64,000 nt of DNA, from NCBI RefSeq assembly GCF_047511655.1, contig NC_133390.1, positions 157,105,583 to 157,169,582 on the forward strand, written 5' to 3'. Below, in pieces: positions 42,006 to 54,100 of the stretch. The first letter of the stretch is position 1. Each line of letters opens with the position of its first letter. The DNA is from Castor canadensis (lineage: Eukaryota; Chordata; Mammalia; Rodentia; Castoridae). The position numbers and the translations under genes are program-made. The notes beneath the pieces were generated by a model. That model was not told where the DNA came from. It did not search any database and was given only the letters and a program-made list of their open reading frames with translations.

Positions 42006-45000
42006 CTATCATTTATAACTTTTTTCGTCTTTTCTCTTTTGGTACTGGGGATTGAACCCATCATTTATAATTTTGAATGCTAGCAACTAATTGAAAAACT
42101 AAACATTAAGACACTGGAACCTCACGTGGATAAGCAGACAGTGGCCCGGGGGCCACCGTTTGACATGCTCATGGCGAGTTAATAAAGGTCAAGTCGAGAT
42201 CTGAGACCCACATAGACACCCAGCCTCCAACGACTCTGCAGTGGATTCTGGCCTGGCCACGCTTCACCCTCATCTGCAGATGTGAGAACACACTCAACAT
42301 GGTGGTGGGGTGAATGGAACAGGGCCCAGGTTGGCCGGTGTGCCAGGGACACTCGTGGAGCCACATCATCCAGGGCTAGTAGTGAGGTGTTTGAGGATGG
42401 GGCTGGATGTGACCTTCACACTTTACACCATTCTGTAGTGTCTGAATTGCCCCCAACTATTGTGCAGGGAAATGAATGATTTCCACTTAGGAGACAAGGA
42501 AGCGAGGGCCACTGCAGAGAGCTGAGCAATTAGCTTTGGAGGGAGTGAGTTTTCTGCTGTTGGAGGGTGACATGCCAGAGGTGCAGGCTAGGATGCCCTA
42601 GAGAGGATTTCTGCTTTTGTGGACCCCAGTCTCTCTTTCCCAGCCTTCCTAGCTTCCCAGGCCACTGCCATACATGGTCAGAGACCTGTACAATCATTTA
42701 CTAAGCCTAGTCTGTGGCTTGTCTCCCTCCTGGCTGGCTGTCCAGACTTGGTTGGTATGCTCCCCATGATGGAGAGCTCACCACTGCAACTTTGTGGTGG
42801 TTCCACTTCTCAGAAAGCCCCCTTTGCCACATCAAGAGTGTGGGTGTGACGCAGGGTGCTCCTCACCCCCAGAGCCAAGTCCATGGTCTTAGAGGAGCTC
42901 CCTCATCATCTTAATTCCTACCCCACAGGATCCAGATTTTGGATGTCCATGTGCCCCGCCTCCACCTGAAATTCATTGCTGGCTTTGGGATTCATATGTC
43001 AGCCACGGCCAATTTTACGGTCCAGGTCTTTTGGTGAGTAAATCTCCTTGCCAGGGGCAGGAGTTCCAGAGACACTGCAAGGGGTGCAGTGAGGGGAGGG
43101 GGCTAGCAATGACTCCAGACCTCTGTCTCCCACAGAGGGGAGCGAGGCAGGAGAATCTCTGAGGTCCTACTCCCTGCCCGACCAACAACTGTGAGATGGG
43201 TGGACTCCCTAAACTTCCTAGCCCTCAGTGTCCTCATCTGAAATGGGGTGAACTTTGCAGGTGTCTGTGAGAGTTGCACTAAGTGACTTGTTGCCATTCC
43301 TTTCCCAGTGTAAGGCTCCTAGCAGTTGCACAGTAAACGTAGCTATCAGCATTATTTCTGCGTACCAGGCAGCTTCTGTGACTGCACTGCCTAGCTTCCC
43401 TCTCTGCCCTAGTGCTCCGATGTCATGAGTGCACCCTGGGGCCAGCCTTTGAGCTGAGGGTTTGCACATGGCGAGCTCCTGGAGATCTCAGCATGGCTCT
43501 GAAAAACAAGTATCACCAATCTCCTGTCAATTTCACGGAAGTGGAAGCCAAAGCTCCGCCTGGCTGGTGACTGGCCCAGGGTCCTGCAATGAGGGGCACA
43601 CCAACCTGTTGTGACATCTATGACCTGGAGCGGAGTTGGGGGTGCTCTGAGCTTGCCCCCAGTGAGGCCATCTCATACCAAGTCGGGGTGCCTGTCCGTG
43701 TCAAGTACAGGGCAGGCCCAGGTTTTTGAGTGGTCTTTCACTAACCTGGGTGGGCTCAGGTCTGGTCTCCCACAGTGTCCCCAAGCCACTGGAGATGGTG
43801 CTGCCGGTGGTACTGTTGGCTGATGCACGTGTGGCCCAGGCCTCCATAGGGACCCCCGAGGTCAGCATCTCCACCTGCTTCTCACTCTTCAGCCCGGTCA
43901 CTGTGCTTGATGTCAGTAACAGGTAGGTGCCCAGATTTGGCTGGGCTACAGGGATTCCTCCCCGCTCCCCAGGCAAAGCTGTGGTTTGATGTCTTGGGCT
44001 TCCCACTCAGGATTCCATCCAATGGCCAGAATTGGCTGAAGAGACCCCCCATCACTGAGGCTCAGAGATGGGGAGGGGCTTACCTGAGCCCACACAACCT
44101 GTGTTCTGGCCATTGCCCTGTACCACCCCAGTGTACACTAGACTGTTCAGGGAGGACTGTGGGTGGATCAGCCTGCCATTAGGAGCCCCAGAGGCTGCCC
44201 CTCCTAGTAGAGATGGGGAGAGGGAAGCCCAGGGAGGAGTGGGGACTGGCCAAACACTCGCCATGTCTGTGGCTGCTGACATCTGCATGTCAGGTTGCTG
44301 CACTTCCAGAGCACCTACTGTGTGCTGGGCACCATTTTAGGTCCTATATGGGGGTCATCTCTGTGGTCCTCACAGTAGTCTTGAGTGAGTGTAAGAGTCC
44401 CCCGCATTTTACAGAGCAGTTAAGTGACTTGCCTAAGACTACAAAGCTGGATTCAAACCTAGACAGCCTGACAAATTTCATAGCTCATGAACCCCCCCAC
44501 CCCCCCACCAAATTACGCCTACACCTTCGCAAATGTGGGCAGGGGCTCACTACAAGAGGGTGAGCATTTGAGTCTTTAAGCAAAGCCAGTGTTTGCGGAA
44601 AACCTGACCTTTTCTCCAGAGGGGAGCATGCGCATCAGTCCTTTCACACTCAAGTCCTGGTGACTGTCATGTTTGACCCATGGCCCCAGTGTTCTCCAGG
44701 GGCAGGAACTGCTCCCTGTTTGTTTAAGGGGAAACAGAGGCCCAGAGCTGATGCTGTAAACACATGGATGCCAGCTCCCAGCCTCCCGGGGATGACTCAG
44801 TGAGTTGGGTTGTGGCTTAGCCAAGCAAGCATCCACAGGTTCCACAGGACCACCATTGAGAACTATCAACTTTAGACCATCCCTCACTGTTTAGATGGGA
44901 CATTGAGGGCCGGGGCTTGGAAGGGGTTTTGCCAGGCATGTCACAGAGAATTCGAGCCACAGCAGGAAGCAGATCTGGGACCCCAGCTCCATCCCTTGTC

Positions 45001-48000
45001 TCTACTGGGCTTGGAGTAGCCACAAAACCAGCTGTCCAGGGACAAAACGAATGGCCTCTGTACCCCAAGCCTGGCCTCATTGATCACACTGGTGTCCATT
45101 TTCAAACCTTGAGACACATGGTCTCTTCTTTGGGACTTCATTTCCTCCTCTGAGGGGACAATTATGCCTGGCACATGGTGGAGGCTCACTGGGCTGCTGT
45201 TTGAGGACAGACTTCTTGACTGGGACAGACCTGTGGCTTTGCTGAGAGTCAGACACCATTTTGTATCTCTTCCTCAGCACCTCCCCCTCGCTGTTGCTCC
45301 TGGTGCGGAAGCACATTCAAGCTGTCCTGAGCAACAAGGTAAAGGACTCTGCGGGTGACCCGGAGAGGGACATTGCTGGACTCCAGAAGCCCTGCTGAAC
45401 GAGTGGTGGGGTTTCATTTTAGGCATCGGCGGCGGGTGCTGGGGATGAAAACCATGGTCTCACGGATGCACAACACACACTTTAGCTCTCCACTTTACCC
45501 TCAGCCTTGAATTTTTAAAATAGAAAGCTTTGATGTGGTGGTGCAGAGGAGGGATTAGGAGACCGAGGCATGGTGGAGTTTGGGGACTGCAAGGGAGGCA
45601 CATTCATCTTAACTTCCGATCTCCCTGGGGCACCTATTATTCTGTGCTAGCGGAAGGGACAGGACAGTGATTTCTGGGGAGACAAAAATGCCGGTGGGTG
45701 AGGGCCTGGCACTGGAGTAGATGTGGCTGGGTTTGTCCCAATGCTCCCTTCCCAGCTCTGTGCTCTGGCCACCCCTACACCACATTTGCCCCTTCACCAC
45801 ACATTCCAGGGCAGAGAATACCGTCCTCCACCGTGTAACGCTCGAGAGGAGTTTAGAGCAACAGGAGGGTTGCGGTTTTAGCTCTTGTCATTGTCTGCAT
45901 GTGGCAGACCTGGTGCAAGATGGTGTCCTGTGACACTAAGATGGTGTCTCACTCTCTAGGGAAGCAGACTCTCCCTCTCTGTTCCAACCCATTCCATCCC
46001 CACCTCCTCTTAAGCGGTAGTAGAAGAGACCAAGTTTACCTGCTGCATGCCAGCCCCACTCCAGAGGGGGACTGTAACAGTCCCACCTTGCTGATGACAA
46101 AGCTGAGGCTCAAAGGACAAAGGTGGGACAGCTTGTCTTGAGAGCCCTGCAGGCTGCTCAAGAGGACTTTGGCCTTGCTGTTGGTCTAGCCTACTCCTCC
46201 CTCCTCCCCTCACAACCTCTTCCGGGCAGAGGGGCTGCAGATGGCACTGCAGGAAGGGAGGACCTTGACCTCTTCTGCCTGCCTTGCTGGCCCAGCCTCA
46301 CCAGCTCTTGCCCAGCCCTGGCTGTGACTGCCCCCATATTCTGCACACTGACCTGAGCTCAGTGTACCTCTCTGGCTGCCTGCTGGGCCCAGCAGAACCT
46401 CTGATCTTCCCAGCACGGCACTGGCATCGTGGCCCCAACATAGCACCATGCTTGGGCCAGCTCGCTGAGACTTGACACAGCAGGCTCAGCTGGACTGTGG
46501 CCACTGTGGCAATCTCTCCTCCATGCCATGGGCACAGGCTGCCCTCACTAGCTTTGGGCTGCTTGTCTTGTTTCCTCTGTGCCCAGAAGAGGTTCTGGAA
46601 GATGCCCTCTGGAGGAAAGGAGGGATGTCAGCTTTGGTGTGCACGCCAGGGGAGCCTCAGGGCCCCTGGACTCCTTGCTACCTTTTGCCTCCAGCTTTGA
46701 GGATCCCTAACTGCAGCCTCCTCTCTGTCCTGCCATAGCTGTGCCTGCGCATCTCCAGCCTGGTGCAGGGCCTCAACATCCACCTGGGCACCCTAATCGG
46801 TAAGACCCGAAGCTCAGGGGGTGGGAGGGCTGGGCCTGTGGGGTCCCCAAGACCCTTCAAAGTCTCTGGATTAGAGTCAGCCACTGTGAGGCCCATTGCA
46901 GGATGACTGAACTGTGGGCTCCCAAAACTGCACAAATATTCATGGAATCTGAGAACCTCCAAATTCCAGAACCAAGTCTCTGATTACACGATCTGCATAT
47001 TTTGGATCAAAGCATCTGCAATACAAAATGAAACCAAATTTTTAAATGCTGAGTCTTAATGCTGGAGAATCTTAACACCATTGACTCAGAATTTCAGAAT
47101 CGAAGGATTTTAGAAACTAGAGCCTCAGAGTTGGAAAGGGCCTTCCTGCTGAATCCAGGAGGCAGGTGTGGTGACAGGTGTGTATGTCACTGGAGGTGGC
47201 CTGACACTGGTAGAGGCCAGGGCCCCTGCCTGGGCTGTTCCGACAGCAGGGTGGTTTGTGAGTATAGACAGGCTTGTGTCTTCTCTAACTGGATGGTTAT
47301 ACATTGGTTTTGAGGCCACGTTAGACAGGACACACAACCACCCTGTCCACCTGGGGATTTCATGAGAATTAGGAAGTCAATCTTAGCAAAACTGGTAAAT
47401 CTACATAGGAGGACACAGGAATCAAACCTGGGAGAGGCTTGCCCTTGAGCCTGACTGGCTGGGTTTCCAGTTCTGACCCAGGTTGTGTCACTTGACCTTT
47501 TGGGGCCTCAGTTTCCTCCTCTGTAAAATGAGCATAGCAATCAAGCCTCCCTCTCAGGGTGGCTGGGAGGACCAAACATGATCATTTATGGAAAGGGCTG
47601 TGGATGGCGTTGGGCCAGGAAGCAAGCAGGTTTATCCCACTATGCACTGGACTTTGGATGGTGGGTTGGAGGAGATGACAGTGGGGTCTGGAAGCAATTC
47701 AGGGAGGAAGACAAGTGACCCCAGGGTATACCATCCTGGGAGCCCCCGAGAACCAGGTCTAGGCTGTGCACAGTCTGTAGGGTTGAAGGCCAAGAAGGGT
47801 GGGCCAGGAGACTTGAGGGTCAACTGTGGATGGGGCACAGCCCTCATGTGCTCCTTGAGGTCCTTTCTGCAGGATGTGCTTTGAGGGGGGAGTCTGTTAG
47901 TGAGAGCTGGGTGATGCGGGGCCTTGCCAGGGTGTGTGTGCGTGTGCACGTGTGCGTTGAGGGTACACCTCAGTTTGTACCTGGTTTAGCGATCTCAGCT

Positions 48001-51000
48001 CCTCCATGCTCCCCTGGGTTTTCTCCCACAGCTCAGGCCTTGGCCTTGGGTCATCTTTGTTCCCCCACTGTCAGGGCTGGGGTGTTCTCCCCAACACTTA
48101 GGTCCTTGTGCTTTGTGTTCTCCTTGAAGTCCGTAGGCCCCTCCCACTCAGCATGTCCTTCATAGAGGTCAGGCTTCTGTACTGCAAGGTGTTTGTAGTC
48201 CTGTTTCTCTTCCCAGGGTCACCAGGCCTTCCTCTCCTCCCCACCTGTGGGGAGCCTGGTTCACCTCTGCTTCCCCCTTGTTCCCTGGGTAACTGATAGG
48301 AAGGACGAGCTGCCTTAGGTGGGTGTCCCAGAAGTCACCTGAGAGGAGAATGGTAGTAGTGACAGTGGCTTAAGTGGGGGGTGCTCCTGGAGCACACAGT
48401 GGGGGAGGAGACAGTGGGGTGGGGAAGAAGGTGGAGGCACAGGCTGCTGCATGAGCAGGTGGGCGCTGTCCCCCTGGCAGTACTTGGGGACAGATAGTGG
48501 GATGCTCCTCCACCAATTCCCACTGCTTATGGGCCATCCCCTAGATGACTACTCACTGTCCCAAGCCTGCCTCTGGTACTGCACATGGAGGCCCAGCTGT
48601 TTGCAGCCACTGGAGTCCTCTGAAAACTGGTCATGGTGGCCTAGACGGGGCTCATCCCATGGAACCCTAACCACGGCGAGGGCAGCCAGCTCTTCGATAT
48701 TTAAGGACCACGGTGACGACTACCAGCCATACTTACACTGATCACAGAGCCCTTCACCCACTGATTTGGGGTCACATTTGCCCCGATAGCTCAGCACTCA
48801 CGTCACTGAGGCTTTGTCATGTTTTCTCAAGCCTGTGTGGGAGCTGTGCTTGTCTGAAACGCATCCTCTCATGTCTGATGGCTTTGCTGGGGACTCTTCC
48901 CACCGTGCTGTTTTTGCTCTGGTCAAACTACAGCTGTCCCTTGCAGGCGTTGGCTTTGCCTCTGACTCTGGGGTCCACATCAGCTCCAACAGAGGTGGGA
49001 TATGAATGGGGGAATGCAGGCTGGGTTAAGGTCAGGGATATGGGGCAGGGTCCTGGTTATCCATGGTGGGTTCTTTAGTAGAGATTTTCATACCAAGGTA
49101 ACTTTGGCGCTCTCGTGCAAACTCTTAGCAACGGTCCTGTGAGGTGGCACCACTAGCCCTTTTATAATTGGGAAATCAGAGCTCTGAGCTGAGTAGTCTC
49201 AGAATGGACTGGGTCACTGTGGTTTTCTTTGTTTCACCCATCCAGCCACTATTTTGACCAGTTCAGAGTTACCCTGTCTCTTTGATTTCTCTGCTCCCTC
49301 TCCCCCACAGGCACCAAGAGGCTGAGGCAATTGGACTTAGAATTAAGACAGGAGTTTGGATTTTGTCCTTGTTGCTCACTTGCTGTGTGACTTTAGGGAA
49401 GTCACTTGATCTCTCTGAGTCACACCATTCCATCCAAAACATAAGGATCAGTATTCCTACAGCAGGCTTAGTAAGTACGGGTCCCTTCCTCTCTCCTTGG
49501 CAGGCTTCTCCAGCGAGATGCCCTGGAATCAGCTTCATTCCAAAGACTAGCTCTTGCCCTTGTCTTCAAGGAATTAAAGTCCACAGAAGGAATCTAAGTG
49601 GCCAGCCCCAGGGGACTGGTTACATGAGACAGAGCTGTTGTCTGACTTCATTTCATTGAAAAGTCGCATTGTAAATTGGCAATTTATAGTCATGTATTTA
49701 TGGGGTATAAGTGACACCCTAACTTATGAACACAAGGTGGAATTGTTAAATTGAGAGAATTAACATATCTATCACCTCAAATTTTAGAAGCTATTAAAAA
49801 GCATAGTTTAGGTGGGGCACAGTGGCTCATACCTGTAATCCCAGCTATTTGGGAGGCAGAGACTGAGAGAATTATGGTTCAAGGCCAGTCTGGGCAAAAA
49901 GATAGCAAGACCACATCTCAACTGCTAAGCAGAGTGTGGTGGTGCTCAACTGTCATCCCAGCTATGCAGAAGGTGTAAATAGAAGGATGGGTCCAGGCTG
50001 GCTCTGGACAAAAACATGAAACCCTATTAAAAAAATAACCAAGATAAAAAGGGCTGGGGTGTGGCTCATGTGGCAGAGGCTTAGCAAGGCCTTGAGTTCA
50101 AACCCCAGTACCACCAAAGGAAAAAAAACAGTTCAAAGGGGAGTGTAATAACCTAGCAATGGGCCAGGCAAAATGCTTGTGCACGATAAAAGCTGACTTA
50201 TCAGTCCCATCTAGCAGATGAAGAAACTGAGACAATTTGCTCTGAGAGCCTGTGCTTGCAGCTCAGCTCTAATGACACATGGTTAAAAAAAATCATCAGG
50301 GCTGGTCATGTAGCTCAGGTACTTGCCTAGTATGTGCAAGGCCCTGGGTTCCATCCCCAGCATCATATGGAAAAAATAAAGCGAGGCATGGTGGTGCATG
50401 CCTGTAATCCCAGCACTCAGGAGGCTGAGGCAGGAAGATTGAGAGTTTATGGCCAGCCTGGACTATGTAAACCCTGTCCTCAATCCCCCCCCAAAAAGAG
50501 TAGGATACAAAATCATGTGTGGCTTTGCTCCACTTTTTACCAAGAGAGAAAGTTTAACTCTGCATAAGAAAATATTGACAGAGAAATAAATGTGAGATTC
50601 TGGGTTATATTTTTTCTGTTTTTTTATATTTTCTCAATATCTACCATAAACATTAAACTTTTAATGCTTTTATTCACCTTTTAAACATGGACAATTCACC
50701 TTTTTTAGTATGTAGTGCTCTGAGCTTTGACAAATGCAGTCATGTAACCACCCCACCCTCAAGATCCAAACCATTCCACCAGCTCCCAAATCTGCACTGA
50801 GATGGGCTTTCCTGCCGCTGAGCCTTGGCCTGCCATACCTGTAGCCTGTCTAGGTATGCGGTTCCCATAGTGGCTCACCTTTGCAACAATGCCAGGCAAA
50901 TATTCTGAGCTTTGAGTAAACTCACCACATTGAGCTCTTAGTTGTGCCTTCCTGAGAGCTGCCCTGATACTCTGTAGGGAAGTTGGATTTCCATTTTCTG

Positions 51001-51107
51001 CACCAGCTTTGAGGTTCCTGTAGGGGGCAGTGTGATTAGATGGAGAGACTATAGCTGTGGGATCAGATTAACCATGTATACAATCCTATGCAAGCTAGAA
51101 CCCCACC

Positions 51108-51146
<39 letters not shown>

Positions 51147-54100
51147 TAACCTTATAGAATTGTGATGATTGAGAAGATGTAGTCACATGTCTTGACTTGA
51201 TCAACATAAGCTCTGTTTCTTTTCTTTTTGGCAATACTGGGATTTGAGCTCGGGAACTTGTACTTGCCTAGCACTTCAGCTATGCCAACAGCCCAAAAGG
51301 CTTTAGTTATTTTTCAGATAGGGTTTCATGCTTTTTGCGTGTGCCAGCCTCAGACCACAATCTTATGCTTCCCCATGTAGCATGGGGATGTGCCATGCCC
51401 TGCCTCTCCTAACTTGTTCTTTGAGATATGATTTCACTAACTTTTTTTGCCCAGGCCAGCCTTAAACGGAGATCCTTTTGTCTCCACTTCCCAAGTAGCT
51501 GGGATTACAGGTGTGAGCCACTGTGCCTGGTGCTCTTTACTTTTTGTGTGTTTCCTTCTTGCCTTCATCAGATGATATTTGTACTTGGCTTAAGCCTCCT
51601 CCTTCTGCACCTGAGGAAGCAGAAACCATATCCATAAAATTGTGTCTAAACCAAGAGTCAACATGCTGTGTGTCAGTGGCTACATCTTGGGAGGGTGCAC
51701 TCTGCCTGTCTCTGGTTTCTCCACGTGGCTCTGGCTTCTCAAGGTAGTCAGATCACTTGGTTTTTTGGCTACACAGGTGTTGGTGGGGAGTGCTAACTGC
51801 CACTTTTCCTTCTTCGTACTGATGTTATGAAGGTCTCAACCCTGTGGGTCCTGAGTCCCAGATCCGTTACTCTGTGACCCACTTGCCCACCATCACCAGT
51901 GACTACATTTCCTTGGATGTCAGTGTAAGTGCCTCTTTGTCAGCCCAGTGCTGGAGGCTTGGTGCCTCTGGGGTCTTCCATGTTTAGGAAGATTCCTAAA
52001 GGAGCAGGGTTGTTAAGGGAGAGGGGCCCGGAATGGCATCCCGGGGGAATGAGGCACTAGGCAAAGGTGTGAAGGCAGACCGCATGCAGCAGCTTGGGGA
52101 AGGCTGATGTCTAGAATCTGGGTTCTGTCACAGGGCCGCTCCCCCTGAGGCCCTGCTGCTTCTCCCCTCCCCCGACAGGCTGTTCTCTTCCTGCTGAACA
52201 AGCCCATCCTCCTGCCCGGCGATGCCACTCCCTTCCTGTTGCCATGGCCTGTAGGCACGGGTGCCATGGCAACTGTGGTCCTCTCCCAGCACATGTTCGA
52301 CTCTGTATTTCTGCTGCTGCAGAAGGCTGGCTCCCTCAACATGGACATCACAGGGCAGTTGGTGAGGCAGGACCTGCTGCCCAGAGCACAGGAGTAGGGT
52401 GCTCCATGGCCTACCCTGGGGACACACCACAGATGCAAATCACAGGTGTGGGGTGGGGGCAGCCAGACTTGGGAACTCAGGGTTAACTGGGATCTGTGGG
52501 GAGGGATTCCTGCCCACGAGAGCCCAGTGGTGGCCTTACTTGGGGAATGGCTGCCTGTTAAACTTTCTATGGTGTGGGGCTGATTTCAGAATTCGGAAGA
52601 TAACCTGTTGACCACCTCAGCGCTGGGCTGGCTCATCCCGGAGGTTGGTGATGCTTCTGGTGTTGAGGCTTGGGATGGGATGGGAGTTCTCTGGCTTGAG
52701 CTCTTGGCTGGCCTGTGTCTTCCCTGAGTAGGGTTTAGCATCTGCTCCTGCGTCTTAGGGATGTTCCTTCTGCACAGACATCACGCTCTCTTCTCCTCTC
52801 TGCCTCTACCCAGCAGTGCCTCTGCCTGGGCTGTCTTTTCTCCTTCCTGTCCCCTGCCCACCTTCAAGATCCAGCTCAGAGTCAAGTGTGGTGGTACATG
52901 CCTGTAATCCCAGCACTGGGGAAGTTGAGGCAGGAGAATCTCGAGGTCAAGGCCAGGCTCTCACAACAAAAAAAACCCCAACTCAGCTCAGGGATCCCCT
53001 GTTCAGAACCCAAAACCCATGTCTGGTCAAGTGGCCTGGGCTGGCCCCATCTCTGTGGCCTGGTCATGTGCAGAACCCTGGTAGCTTGTCTCTACCTGAA
53101 GAGTGATCAGATGAGAGTCTCTGCAGCCCATGCCCATTGAAGCCCTCTTCCCTCCCTCTGCTGCCCCAGGTGGCCAGCCAGTTCCCTGAGCCCATGCCCG
53201 TGGTGCTCAAGGTGCAGCTGGGTGCCACTCCAGCGGCCTCGCTCCATACCAACAATGCCACACTGCAGCTCCAGCCCTTTGTGGATGTTCTGGCTGTGTC
53301 CTCCAACTCGGCCTTCCAGACCCTCTTCTCCATGGATGTGGTGAGTGAGCAGGCAGCATGGCTCTGGCCGGGAGGGAGGCTGTACTCAGGGAGATCCTGT
53401 GCCGTCCTGAATGCAGTGCTCCATCCACACTGCTCTCTTTGCAGTCTCTTGAACTTGCTAGGACATTCCTGCCTCAGGACCTTTGCACGTACAGAACCTG
53501 GAGCTCTCTTCCCCTAACTCTTGGCACAACCAGCTCCTCCTCATCTTTTAGTTCTCAGCTTCAATGCTGTAGCCTTTCTCAGGGCAGCCTTCCTGGTCAC
53601 CCTGAGCAAGAAGTTCCCCACCCCCTTCTCCACACCCCCCTCTGCCTTCGTGTCAGCCACCAGTGTCTGGAAGGATCCTGTCTGGTTATTTATGCTGGGT
53701 TCCCAGGGCAGGAACAGACCTGCCCTGCTTGCACGGTGCTGTGCTCCACAAACACCTGTGAGCAAGGGATGGGGGAGAGCCCCCCAGGGCTCTGCGCCCC
53801 CTGACGTTGCTCTCCCCATGCACCCAGCTCGTGAACCTGAGCCTTCAGCTCTTTGTGTCCAAGACGAAGCTTCGGGGTACCACATCTGTGCTGGGGTAAG
53901 CAGGGCCTATCACAGCCAGCAGCCTCAGTGAATTCTTCTGTGCAGTTGGACCACAGCCCCTCCCCTGCTGCAGTGTTGGGGGAGCCTGGGGTGCAGCCCC
54001 ATGTTACAGGGATGGGAGGTGCTAGTCCCATGCAGAACCCTCTGACTTCTCTTCCAGGGATGTCCAGATCTCTGTGGCCGCCTCCAATGTGGGCTCCATT

